From the NCBI GenBank assembly GCA_963830385.1, contig CAWHMD010000009.1:124001-188000 (forward strand): DNA of 64,000 nucleotides. The letters are read 5' to 3'. Shown one piece after another: positions 1-8,069 of the stretch; the first letter of the stretch is position 1, and each line of letters opens with the position of its first letter. The DNA is from Bog-532 sp963830385. GTDB lineage: Bacteria; Actinomycetota; Actinomycetes; Streptosporangiales; Streptosporangiaceae. The notes under the pieces are model-generated. The model saw only the letters and a list, made by a program, of their open reading frames with translations, searched no databases and was not told the DNA's origin. A program made the translations under genes and the position numbers.

Positions 1-1
1 C

Positions 2-484
2 ATCCCGGCCGGGGTCGAGGACGGCACCCACATCCAGCTGGCCGGCGAGGGCGAGGTCGGCCCGGGCGGCGGCCCGCCCGGCGACCTGTTCCTGGAGATC
101 GTCCAGCGGCCGCACCCGATCTTCGAGCGCCAGGGCGACGACCTGCACTGCACGGTCACGATCCCGATGGTCGCGGCCGCGCTCGGCGCCACCCTCAACG
201 TGGAGAGCCTGGACGGCCCGGCCGACATCGACATCCGCCCGGGCACCCAGTCGGGCCAGGTCATCCCGCTGTACAACCACGGCGTGCAGCACCTCAACAG
301 CTCGGGCCGGGGTGACCTGATCATCCACGTGACCGTGGAGACCCCGTCCCGGCTCGAACCCGAGCAGGAGAAGCTGCTGCGGGACCTGGCCAAGCTGCGC
401 GGTGAGGAGTCGCCTCCGGGTAAGTTCTCACCCGGTCAGCACGGGTTCTTCTCCCGGCTCCGCGACGCCTTCAACGGCCGTTAG
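2..484 (+). CDS. dnaJ: Chaperone protein DnaJ, C-terminal part (5' end outside window)
   Basis: The frame is open from the window edge to a TAG at 482-484, so only about the last 160 residues are present. They match the C-terminal substrate-binding beta-sandwich domains of DnaJ: the stretch GDLFLEI and the stretch IPMVAAALG are family hallmarks, followed by a short variable tail ending FNGR. The J domain and zinc fingers would lie upstream. The next gene, rsmE, starts at the base after the stop, which is the usual actinobacterial hrcA-dnaJ-rsmE heat-shock arrangement. DnaJ works with DnaK in the cytosol to hold and refold proteins. Identity is secure; which of several actinobacterial DnaJ paralogues it is (probably the hrcA-linked one) is inferred from context. 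Confidence 0.92.
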   Translation: MPAGVEDGTHIQLAGEGEVGPGGGPPGDLFLEIVQRPHPIFERQGDDLHCTVTIPMVAAALGATLNVESLDGPADIDIRPGTQSGQVIPLYNHGVQHLNSSGRGDLIIHVTVETPSRLEPEQEKLLRDLAKLRGEESPPGKFSPGQHGFFSRLRDAFNGR

Positions 485-1231
485 GTGACCGCGCCGGTCT
501 TCCTGGCCGACGGTGCGGACCTGGCCGCCGCCACCGAGGGCGCGCTGATCACGCTGACCGGCGCGGAGGGGCGGCACGCGGCGACCGTGCGCCGGATCGG
601 GCCGGGCGAACGGGTGGACGTGGCCGACGGCGCCGGCCTGATCGCCGAGTGCGTGGTCGCCGGCGCCGGCGCGGGCTCGGTCACCCTGCGGGTGGAGGCC
701 CGGCGGGCCGTGCCCGCGCCCGACCCGCGCATCGTGGTCGTGCAGGCGCTGCCCAAGGGCGACCGCGCCGAGCTCGCGGTGGAGACGATGACCGAGGTCG
801 GCGTGGACGTGATCGTGCCCTGGGCCGCCGAGCGCTGTGTGGCCCGCTGGCCGGCCGGGGACCGCGCCGCCAAGGCGCTGGCCCGCTGGCGCGCAGCCGC
901 CCGGGAGGCGGCCAAGCAGGCTCGCCGGGCCCGCATTCCCCAGGTCGCCGGGCTGGCGTCCACCGCCGCCGTGGCGGACCTGCTGGCGGCCGCGGCCTGC
1001 GCCGTGATCCTGGAGCCGGGCGCCGAGGTGGCCCTGGCCCGCCTGGACCTGCCCGCCCACGGTGACGTGGTGCTGGTGGTCGGCCCCGAAGGCGGTCTCA
1101 GCCCGGCCGAGCTGACCGAGTTCGCCAAGGCGGGCGCGGTCCCGGCCCGGCTGGGGGATTCGGTCCTGCGCGCGTCCACCGCCGGGGCCGCGGCCGCCGC
1201 GGTGCTGATGGCCCGCACCGGCCGCTGGTAA
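485..1231 (+). CDS. rsmE: 16S rRNA (uracil1498-N3)-methyltransferase RsmE
   Basis: A 248-residue protein starting at GTG 485, immediately after the dnaJ stop, implying translational coupling. The C-terminal half shows the SPOUT knot motifs: VVGPEGGLSPAELTEF and, near the end, LGDSVLRASTAGAAA, which form the S-adenosylmethionine site. The N-terminal part is the small PUA-like RNA-binding domain. The middle segment VVVQALPKGDRAELAVETMTE is also typical of RsmE. In known members the enzyme methylates N3 of U1498 in the ribosomal decoding region. Length is normal for the family. Confidence 0.95.
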   Translation: MTAPVFLADGADLAAATEGALITLTGAEGRHAATVRRIGPGERVDVADGAGLIAECVVAGAGAGSVTLRVEARRAVPAPDPRIVVVQALPKGDRAELAVETMTEVGVDVIVPWAAERCVARWPAGDRAAKALARWRAAAREAAKQARRARIPQVAGLASTAAVADLLAAAACAVILEPGAEVALARLDLPAHGDVVLVVGPEGGLSPAELTEFAKAGAVPARLGDSVLRASTAGAAAAAVLMARTGRW

Positions 1232-1253
1232 CTCGCTCAGCAGCGCAGCCCGC

Positions 1254-2399
1254 TCAGCAGTGCAGCTGGTGGTGGTGCCGGCAGGACCGGGCCTTGCCGA
1301 ACCCCTTGCTCCACGGTGAGCCGGACCTGTTGTCGCGGCTGGGGCTGGCCGTGGCGGAGGCGCTGCTGGCCGTGGCGGAGGCGCTGCTGGCCGTGGCGGA
1401 GGCGCTGCTGGCCGTGGCGGCCGGCGTGCTCGACACCGTGGGCGACGCGGGCGCGGTACTGCTCGGCGTGCCGGCCGCCGGGGCCTCGCTTACGGTTGGC
1501 GCCGGCACCGCCGTGTGCAGCTGGAAGGCCCCGTTCGAGGCGGCCGTCCCCTTCTCCGGCGGGGTCGGTCCCGGGCACGGCCGGACGTTGCTCAGGTGCG
1601 TGCTGGTGCTGGTGCTGGTGCCCGCGTGCGGGCGGTGACGCCGCCACGTCGGGCTGGACGTCGGGGCCGGGCTGCCCGGCCGGGTGGAGCCGGTCGGCGT
1701 GATCGTCGGCGTGACCGTCGGCGTCGCCGAGGCCGGGCCGGTGCTCGGAGTCGTGGCCGGGGTCGCGGTCGCGGAGCCGGCCTTGGTCCCCGAGGGCCTG
1801 GCCGACGGCACCCTCTTGGCCGCCGGCTTGCAGGTCGAGGTGGGGCTGGGGCTGGCCGTCGTGCTGGTGCTGCCGCCACCCTGGCCCGGCGAGCTGCCGT
1901 TACCCTGCCGCACGCCGGTGCCGGTGCCGGTGCCGGCGCCCGAGCCGCCGCCGCTGCCGCTGCCGCCCTGGCCGTTGACCGACGTGGTGTTGCCGCTACC
2001 GGACGAGCCGATGGTGGTGATCGCGTGCCGCACGCCCGGCACCGCCGCGGCGGTGCCGGCGAAGATGCACACCGCCGCCAGGGCCACCACCGGCCGCAGC
2101 CAGACGATGCCCCGGTGGGCCCCGTCCCGCTCCTCCCCGCCGCGGCCGCTGGGCCGTCCGGCCACGAACCGTGCCGACCGCAGCAGCGCGTCGGCGGCCT
2201 CGGCCAGCAGGTGCCGCGTGTGCAGGCCGTAACGCTGCGCGTCCACGCGCACGCCGCCCCACCAGCGGGTGAAGGACGACCGGGAGCCCAGGCGCCCGCG
2301 AATCTGGCGCAGGCCATCCTGGGCAGGCGCCAGCCTGGCCGCCTCGGCGTGCAGTTCACGCCGGAGGAGCCAGCGGAGGTCGTCGTCGGATGGGGTCAT
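1254..2399 (-). CDS. Ser/Thr/Gly-rich single-pass membrane protein next to a sigma factor
   Basis: Not a recognised family. The 381-residue product has a charged N-terminal region of about 95 residues (starting MTPSDDDLRWLLRREL), one clear membrane segment at about 100-120 (VVALAAVCIFAGTAAAV), and a long low-complexity exterior rich in Ser, Thr, Pro and Gly, including a seven-residue repeat (SSASATA) near the C-terminus. It starts 16 bases downstream of the stop of the SigE-type sigma gene on the same strand, so the two are probably cotranscribed. That placement, a cytoplasmic N-terminus and one membrane span fit a membrane partner or anti-sigma-like regulator, but no zinc-binding anti-sigma motif is visible. 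A cell-surface stalk protein is the alternative. Confidence 0.6.
   Translation of the reverse strand: MTPSDDDLRWLLRRELHAEAARLAPAQDGLRQIRGRLGSRSSFTRWWGGVRVDAQRYGLHTRHLLAEAADALLRSARFVAGRPSGRGGEERDGAHRGIVWLRPVVALAAVCIFAGTAAAVPGVRHAITTIGSSGSGNTTSVNGQGGSGSGGGSGAGTGTGTGVRQGNGSSPGQGGGSTSTTASPSPTSTCKPAAKRVPSARPSGTKAGSATATPATTPSTGPASATPTVTPTITPTGSTRPGSPAPTSSPTWRRHRPHAGTSTSTSTHLSNVRPCPGPTPPEKGTAASNGAFQLHTAVPAPTVSEAPAAGTPSSTAPASPTVSSTPAATASSASATASSASATASSASATASPSRDNRSGSPWSKGFGKARSCRHHHQLHC
1345..1427. repeat. 21-bp tandem repeat inside the Ser/Thr-rich membrane protein gene
   Basis: The unit CTGGCCGTGGCGGAGGCGCTG repeats in phase at 1345, 1366 and 1387, with a partial fourth copy from 1408. On the minus strand it encodes the seven-residue repeat SSASATA. 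The period is a multiple of three, so copy-number change would lengthen or shorten the exterior stalk without breaking the frame. Confidence 0.85.
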
Positions 2400-2415
2400 C
2401 GTGGCAGTACTCCGG

Positions 2416-3009
2416 TCATGCAGTCTGCTCCAATACCGCCCGCAGGGACGACATCCCCCGGGCGGTGTGGCTCTTGACCGCGCCCTTGCTGATGCCCATC
2501 ATCTCGGCGATCTGGGCTTCGGACAGGTCGGCATAGTAACGGAGGACGAGGGCCTGCCGTTGCCGGTCCGGCAGCGACCGCAGCGCCGAGATGACGGCAC
2601 TGCGTTCCAGCAGGGTGATGGCCCCCTGCTCGGCGCTGGGCATGTCCGGCGCAGGCTTGGGCGCGTTGCGGTCCACCACGCTGCGGTGCCGGAGCACCGA
2701 GCGGGACCGGTTCACGACCGCCTGCTTCAGGTAGGACAGGGCCTTGTCTTCCTCCCGCAGCCGGCGCCATCCGTCATGCATGGCGATGAAGCACTCCTGC
2801 ACCACTTCTTCGGCCGTCGGCTCGTCGCGCACCAGCAGGCCAGCCAGCCGGACGAGCGAACGGTAGTGGTTGCTGTACAGCTGAGTCACAGCCTCATCGG
2901 CGGTCATGTCCAGCCGCACTGGTGCCGCCCCTACAACGGCGCCGGCCACGAGGGTCTCGGTCACAGAAGTAGGACGCGCTGGTCGCCTGGCCGGTTCACC
3001 CGAGGCCAT
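2416..3009 (-). CDS. SigE-family RNA polymerase sigma factor (ECF-like, sigma-70 family)
   Basis: A 197-residue sigma factor with two recognisable regions. Region 2 is at about 45-105 (LYSNHYRSLVRLAGLLV and EEVVQECFIAMH). Region 4 is at about 140-190 (LPDRQRQALVLRYYADLS, then the helix-turn-helix AQIAEMMGISKGAVKSHTARG). There is no region 3, as in ECF factors, and the sequence resembles the actinobacterial SigE family. The first 30 residues are variable and the ATG at 3007-3009 could be too early; MTADEA at residue 36 is an alternative start. The membrane protein directly downstream is its likely partner. No cognate zinc-type anti-sigma factor is visible nearby. Confidence 0.88.
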   Translation of the reverse strand: MASGEPARRPARPTSVTETLVAGAVVGAAPVRLDMTADEAVTQLYSNHYRSLVRLAGLLVRDEPTAEEVVQECFIAMHDGWRRLREEDKALSYLKQAVVNRSRSVLRHRSVVDRNAPKPAPDMPSAEQGAITLLERSAVISALRSLPDRQRQALVLRYYADLSEAQIAEMMGISKGAVKSHTARGMSSLRAVLEQTA

Positions 3010-3051
3010 GAATAATCTTCACCGCCGCGTTCCCGCCCATCTCGATCTTCA

Positions 3052-3067
3052 GACAGTGACAACTGTC
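3052..3067. promoter_or_regulatory. Inverted repeat GACAGT-N4-ACTGTC upstream of the sigma factor
   Basis: Perfect six-base arms separated by four bases (GACAGTGACAACTGTC), centred about 50 bases upstream of the sigma factor ATG. Placement fits an operator or the -35 area of that promoter. No regulator is identified. Confidence 0.35.
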
Positions 3068-3298
3068 CAACTAGCCCACCCCACCCGAGTTGGCGAATCC
3101 CGTGGCCGCCCCCCAAGCGCCACCCCGGCGCCAGACGACCAACGATCCGGCGGCGGAAATCGTGCCCGCCCCCGATGCCGCAGAACTGGCAATCATGGGA
3201 CTGTCACACAAAATCGCCCCGGATCGCATTGCCAGCCTATCCGCGCTCCACGGCTCGGAACACAGTCCGGCCAGATTCAGGGACTTAACAGTCAGGGA

Positions 3299-3318
3299 CT
3301 GAGGACCTTGGTCCCAAA
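3299..3318. promoter_or_regulatory. DosR/DevR-like palindrome upstream of HIT gene
   Basis: The 20 bases CTGAGGACCTTGGTCCCAAA match 15 of 20 positions of the mycobacterial DosR consensus TTSGGGACTWWAGTCCCSAA, as I remember that consensus. The site lies about 100 bases upstream of the HIT gene start. Two direct CAGGGACT repeats lie just to its left. This is a motif match only. Confidence 0.3.
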
Positions 3319-3404
3319 TCGGACATTTGCCCACAAAAAATCGGATGTTTGCGAGCTTTAGCCCCACCAGACCAGGGATGACGACGCCTGGCCGGGCCCG
3401 GCGC

Positions 3405-3410
3405 TAGGAT
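3405..3410 (+). promoter_or_regulatory. Probable -10 element of a leaderless HIT transcript
   Basis: TAGGAT followed by exactly six bases and then the GTG start of the HIT gene. With the usual spacing, transcription would begin at or within a base of the start codon, giving a leaderless mRNA. No Shine-Dalgarno sequence is visible. Confidence 0.6.
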
Positions 3411-3416
3411 CCCACT

Positions 3417-3761
3417 GTGCCTGACTGCCTGTTCTGCGCTATCGCATCCGGCGAGATACCGGCCAAAACTGTCCGTGAAAGCTCACGGGCGATCGCGTTC
3501 CGTGACATCAACCCGCAAGCGCCCACCCACGTGCTGGTGATCCCGCGGGACCACTACGCGAGCCTGGCCGAGATCGCGGCGGCCGGCGACGGCCTCCTCG
3601 AGGAGCTGGCCACGCTGGCGCATACCGTAGCGGTGGACGAGGGTGTGGCCGACGGCGGGTACCGGGTCGTGTTCAACACCGGCCCGGACGCCGGCCAGAC
3701 CGTGCATCACGTGCACGCCCACGTACTGGGCGGCCGTCCCCTGGAATGGCCACCCGGCTGA
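3417..3761 (+). CDS. Histidine triad (HIT) nucleotide-binding protein, HinT type
   Basis: A 114-residue protein with the N-terminal CLFCAIASGEIPA signature of bacterial HinT proteins and the histidine triad near the C-terminus (TVHHVHAHVLGGRP). Its histidines form the nucleotide phosphoramidase site. The two N-terminal cysteines suggest the zinc-binding subgroup. The GTG at 3417 is preceded by a TAGGAT -10 box at leaderless spacing, which fixes the start. The gene heads the phoH-ybeY group. The family hydrolyses adenosine 5'-phosphoramidates and similar compounds; the natural substrate is not apparent here. Confidence 0.93.
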   Translation: MPDCLFCAIASGEIPAKTVRESSRAIAFRDINPQAPTHVLVIPRDHYASLAEIAAAGDGLLEELATLAHTVAVDEGVADGGYRVVFNTGPDAGQTVHHVHAHVLGGRPLEWPPG

Positions 3762-3861
3762 CGGCCGCGGCCGGATATCATGAAGAGCCGGCTAGAAACC
3801 TAGAAACAGTGCCAGCCAGATGGGCCGGCGGCCGATCCGGCGGGCTTCCGAGAGCGAATAG

Positions 3862-4932
<1,071 letters not shown>

Positions 4933-4945
4933 CCGCGCGCTCCGG

Positions 4946-5449
4946 TTGAGCATCGATATCGCCAATGAGTCCGGCGTCGCCGTAGACGAGGTCGCGCTGG
5001 CCGCGATCGCCCGCCACGTGCTGGACGAGATGCACATCCACCCGCTGGCCGAGCTGTCGGTGCTGCTGGTGGACGAGAAGGCCATGACCGAGCTGCACGA
5101 GCGCTGGATGGGCGAGCCCGGCCCCACCGACGTGCTCTCGTTCCCCATGGACGAGCTGCGGCCGCCGCACCTGGGCGGGGTCAACGCGGGCCGGGCGGGT
5201 GCCGACGAGCCCGGCCCCGACCCGGGCCTGCTCGGGGACGTGGTGCTCTGCCCGCAGGTGGCGGCGGCCCAGGCCCGGGAGGCCGGCCACAGCACCCAGG
5301 CCGAGCTCGAACTGCTCGAGGTGCACGGGATCTTGCACCTGCTCGGCTACGACCACGCCGAGCCGGACGAGAAGGCGGAGATGTTCGGGCTCCAGGACCG
5401 CCTGCTCAAGCGGGAGAGTTCGGGGTTATGTCCGTCCAGGGCTGGCTGA
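4946..5449 (+). CDS. ybeY: Endoribonuclease YbeY (16S rRNA 3'-end processing and quality control)
   Basis: A 167-residue protein carrying the diagnostic three-histidine zinc motif VHGILHLLGYDH (about residues 115-126). The upstream motif TDVLSFPMDE at about 55-65 is the conserved substrate-cleft segment. The start is taken as TTG 4946, 13 bases after the phoH stop. The 3' end overlaps the next gene (start 5428) by 22 bases, so the phoH-ybeY-CNNM-deaminase-like-era series is very likely one operon with possible internal promoters. Length and order are typical of Actinobacteria. Confidence 0.94.
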   Translation: MSIDIANESGVAVDEVALAAIARHVLDEMHIHPLAELSVLLVDEKAMTELHERWMGEPGPTDVLSFPMDELRPPHLGGVNAGRAGADEPGPDPGLLGDVVLCPQVAAAQAREAGHSTQAELELLEVHGILHLLGYDHAEPDEKAEMFGLQDRLLKRESSGLCPSRAG

Positions 5450-6729
5450 TAGCGGCCGCGATCGTGCTGGTGCTGATGGCGGGCTGGTGGGCCAGCGCCG
5501 AGGCCACCCTGGCCCGGCTGTCGGCGATGGGCGCGGAGCAGCTCATCGGGGCCGGCCGCCCGGCCTCCAAGCGGCTGCGGGCCGTCTTCGCCGACCTGCC
5601 CCGCTACCTGAACATCCTGCTGCTGCTGCGGGTGGTGTGCGAGACGTCGGCCACGGTCCTGGTGGTAGCGGCGTTCGTGCACTGGTTCGGCGACGGCTGG
5701 AAGGGCTTCCTGATCGCGCTGGCCGTCATGATCGTGGTCGGCTACCTGGTGGTCGGGATCAGCCCGGTGCCGCTGGGCCGCCGCGGGGCCGAGCGGGTGG
5801 CGCTGGGTGCGGCCACCGTGCTCTACCCGCTGGGTGTGCTCCTCGGCCCGATCCCGCGGCTGCTGGTCGCGGCGGGCGGCGTGCTCACCCGCGGCCGCGG
5901 CACCACGGTGGGGCCGCTGACCGGCAAGTCGGAGCTGCGCGGCCTGGTCGACTTCCTGGAGCAGCGCAGCGTCATCGAGCCGGGTGAGCGCGAAATGGTC
6001 CGCTCGGTGTTCGAGCTCGGCGACACCATTCTCCGCGAGGTGATGGTGCCCCGCACCGAGATGGTGTTCATCGACCGGGAGAAGAGCGTCGACCAGGCGC
6101 TGTCCCTGCACCTGCGCAGCGGGTTCTCCCGCATCCCGGTGGCCGGCGAGAACGAGGACGACGTGGTGGGCATCGCCTACCTCAAGGACATCGTGGCCTG
6201 GAGCCACGAGCACCCGGACGCCGGTGACACCTCGGTCGGCGAGGTCATGCGCCCGGCCACCTACGTGCCCGACAGCAAGCCCATCGACGAGATGCTGCGC
6301 CAGATGCAGGCGCTGCAGATCCACGTGGCGATCGTGATCGACGAGTACGGCGGCACCGCCGGCCTGGTCACCATCGAGGACATCCTGGAGGAGATCGTCG
6401 GCGAGATCACCGACGAGTACGACCAGGAGCGGCCGCCCGTCGAATGGCTGTCGCCGGACGTGGCGCGGGTCGCCGCCCGGCTGTCGGTGGACGAGCTGGC
6501 GGAGATCTTCGGCGTGACGATCGAGGCCGAGGACGTGGAGACGGTCGGCGGCCTGCTGGCCCACGCGCTCGGCCGGGTGCCGATCGCCGGGTCAGAGGGG
6601 ACGATCAGCGGGCTCCGGCTGACCGCCGAGAACCTGTCCGGCCGCCGCAACCGGATCGGCACCGTGCTGGTCGAGCGGGTGCCCGAGCCCGCCCAGCCGA
6701 GCGACGAAGCCGAACGGTCGGCCTCCTGA
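5428..6729 (+). CDS. CNNM/CBS-domain membrane protein (HlyC/CorC family)
   Basis: A 433-residue membrane protein. The first about 170 residues contain three or four hydrophobic segments (DUF21/CNNM domain, starting WLIAAAIVLVLMAGWW). Next comes the conserved cytoplasmic stretch VMVPRTEMVFIDREK and two CBS domains at about 205-330, ending DEYGGTAGLVTIEDILEE. The last about 80 residues form the CorC/HlyC transporter-associated domain (VGGLLAHALGRVP). Relatives are linked to magnesium or cobalt transport, despite the old name hemolysin. The ATG overlaps ybeY by 22 bases. This gene between ybeY and era is standard in Actinobacteria. Confidence 0.92.
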   Translation: MSVQGWLIAAAIVLVLMAGWWASAEATLARLSAMGAEQLIGAGRPASKRLRAVFADLPRYLNILLLLRVVCETSATVLVVAAFVHWFGDGWKGFLIALAVMIVVGYLVVGISPVPLGRRGAERVALGAATVLYPLGVLLGPIPRLLVAAGGVLTRGRGTTVGPLTGKSELRGLVDFLEQRSVIEPGEREMVRSVFELGDTILREVMVPRTEMVFIDREKSVDQALSLHLRSGFSRIPVAGENEDDVVGIAYLKDIVAWSHEHPDAGDTSVGEVMRPATYVPDSKPIDEMLRQMQALQIHVAIVIDEYGGTAGLVTIEDILEEIVGEITDEYDQERPPVEWLSPDVARVAARLSVDELAEIFGVTIEAEDVETVGGLLAHALGRVPIAGSEGTISGLRLTAENLSGRRNRIGTVLVERVPEPAQPSDEAERSAS

Positions 6730-6743
6730 GCAGCCGGGCCGCC

Positions 6744-6749
6744 TACACT
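6744..6749 (+). promoter_or_regulatory. Probable -10 element for a leaderless deaminase-like transcript
   Basis: TACACT followed by exactly six bases (CAACCC) and the GTG at 6756. This suggests an internal leaderless promoter between the CNNM gene and the deaminase-like gene. Confidence 0.55.
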
Positions 6750-6755
6750 CAACCC

Positions 6756-7100
6756 GTGAGCGACGCGGAGCTGAGTCCCGAGGACCTGAAGATCATCACC
6801 CTGGCCCGGTCCACCCGGGCCCGGGTGACGTCGGCCGAAGGGGCGGCCGTGCGGGACGAGACCGGCCGTACCTACGCGGCCGCCGCGGTGGCGCTGCCCT
6901 CACTGCAACTGTCCGCGCTCCGCCTGGCGGTGGCCATGGCCGTCTCCAGCGGGGCGTCCGTGCTCGAAGCGGCCGCCCTGGTCACCGAGGCCGGGCAGCC
7001 CGACGCCGGCGACCTGGCGGCCGTCCGTGACCTCGGCCCGGCCGCCCCGGTATTCCTGGCCGGCCCGGACGGCACCGTGCACGACACCCTGAAGCCCTGA
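6756..7100 (+). CDS. Cytidine deaminase-like protein lacking the zinc-binding residues
   Basis: A 114-residue protein starting at GTG 6756 (VSDAELSPEDLKIITLARSTRAR). Its layout resembles actinobacterial proteins named cytidine deaminase that sit between the CNNM gene and era. It keeps the stretch GAAVRDETGRTYAAAAVAL, corresponding to the substrate-side strand, and PSLQLSALRLAVAMAVSSGA. However, the catalytic HAE/CAE and PCxxC zinc motifs are absent: no cysteine or histidine stands at those places. It is therefore probably not an active deaminase and may be a structural or RNA-related pseudoenzyme. The era start lies five bases after its stop. A longer upstream reading of the same frame is rejected because it overlaps CNNM. 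Confidence 0.8.
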   Translation: MSDAELSPEDLKIITLARSTRARVTSAEGAAVRDETGRTYAAAAVALPSLQLSALRLAVAMAVSSGASVLEAAALVTEAGQPDAGDLAAVRDLGPAAPVFLAGPDGTVHDTLKP

Positions 7101-7105
7101 GCCCG

Positions 7106-8017
7106 ATGCCTCCCGGTCCCGCCTCTTTCCGGTCTGGCTTCGTCGCGTTCGCCGGGCGCCCCAACGTCGGCAAGTCCACGCTGATGAACGCGCTGGTCGG
7201 CGCCAAGGTGGCCATCACCAGCAGCCGCCCGCAGACCACCCGGCGGGTCATCCGCGGCATCGTGCACCGGCCGGACGCGCAGCTCATCCTGGTCGACACG
7301 CCGGGCTTGCACAAGCCGCAGACGCTGCTCGGCGAGCGGCTCGACAGCCTGGTCCGCTCCACCCTGACCGAGGTCGACGTGATCGGGTTCTGCGTCCCGG
7401 CCGGCGACGCCATCGGCCCCGGCGACCGTTACCTGGCCCGCGAGCTGGCCGGGATCAAGCGCACCCCGGTGGTGGCCATCGTGACCAAGACCGACAACGT
7501 GCCCCCCGACCGGGTGCTGGCCCAGCTGACGGCCGTGTCCGAGCTGGGGGAGTGGGCCGACGTGGTCCCGGTGTCCGCGGTCACCGGCTACAACCTGGAC
7601 GTGCTGGCCGACGTGCTGATCAAGCACCTGCCCGAGGGCGTGCCGCTCTACCCCGACGGCGAGCTGACCGACGAGCCGGAGCAGTTCCTGGTCGCCGAGC
7701 TGATCCGCGAGGCCGCCCTGGAGGGTGTCCGCGAAGAGCTCCCGCACTCGATCGCGGTCGTCGTCGAGGAGATGAAGCCGCGGGCCGGCCAGGAGGACCT
7801 GACCGACGTCTACGCCGAGATGTACGTCGAGCGCCCCAGCCAGAAGGCCATCGTCATCGGCACCAAGGGCGCGCGCCTGAAGGACGTCGGCAGCCGGGCC
7901 CGGCAGCAGATCGAGGCCCTGCTGGGCACCCGCGTCTACCTCGACCTGCACGTCAAGGTGGCCAAGGACTGGCAGCGCAACCCCAAACAGCTCCGCCGCC
8001 TCGGCTTCTACGACTGA
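7106..8017 (+). CDS. era: GTPase Era (30S ribosomal subunit assembly)
   Basis: A 303-residue protein with all GTPase motifs in order: G1 GRPNVGKST, G2 region TSRPQTTRR, G3 DTPG, G4 TKTD. A C-terminal KH RNA-binding domain follows (IVIGTKGARLKDVGSRARQQIE). In known members Era binds the 3' end of 16S rRNA and couples GTP hydrolysis to small-subunit maturation. This matches the ybeY and rsmE functions upstream. The start is ATG 7106, five bases after the previous stop, with no strong ribosome-binding site of its own, suggesting coupling. Confidence 0.96.
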   Translation: MPPGPASFRSGFVAFAGRPNVGKSTLMNALVGAKVAITSSRPQTTRRVIRGIVHRPDAQLILVDTPGLHKPQTLLGERLDSLVRSTLTEVDVIGFCVPAGDAIGPGDRYLARELAGIKRTPVVAIVTKTDNVPPDRVLAQLTAVSELGEWADVVPVSAVTGYNLDVLADVLIKHLPEGVPLYPDGELTDEPEQFLVAELIREAALEGVREELPHSIAVVVEEMKPRAGQEDLTDVYAEMYVERPSQKAIVIGTKGARLKDVGSRARQQIEALLGTRVYLDLHVKVAKDWQRNPKQLRRLGFYD

Positions 8018-8069
8018 CGGGCCGGCTGGCCGGCTGATTGGCCCGCTGATTGGCCCGCCGGCTGGCCCG

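Larger units (their letters stand above)
3010..3416. other. Intergenic region between divergent sigma factor and HIT gene
   Basis: No credible gene in these 407 bases. It holds divergent promoters: an inverted repeat near the sigma gene (3052-3067), a repeated CAGGGACT (3278-3285 and 3293-3300), a DosR-like palindrome (3299-3318), and a TAGGAT element just before the HIT start. The right end is clearly richer in A and T than the flanking genes. Confidence 0.6.

Noticed and set aside
6444..6755. Upstream extension of the deaminase-like frame
   Set aside because: It overlaps the CNNM gene in another frame, and is Arg/Gly-rich as expected for a shadow. GTG 6756 with a TACACT box is better.
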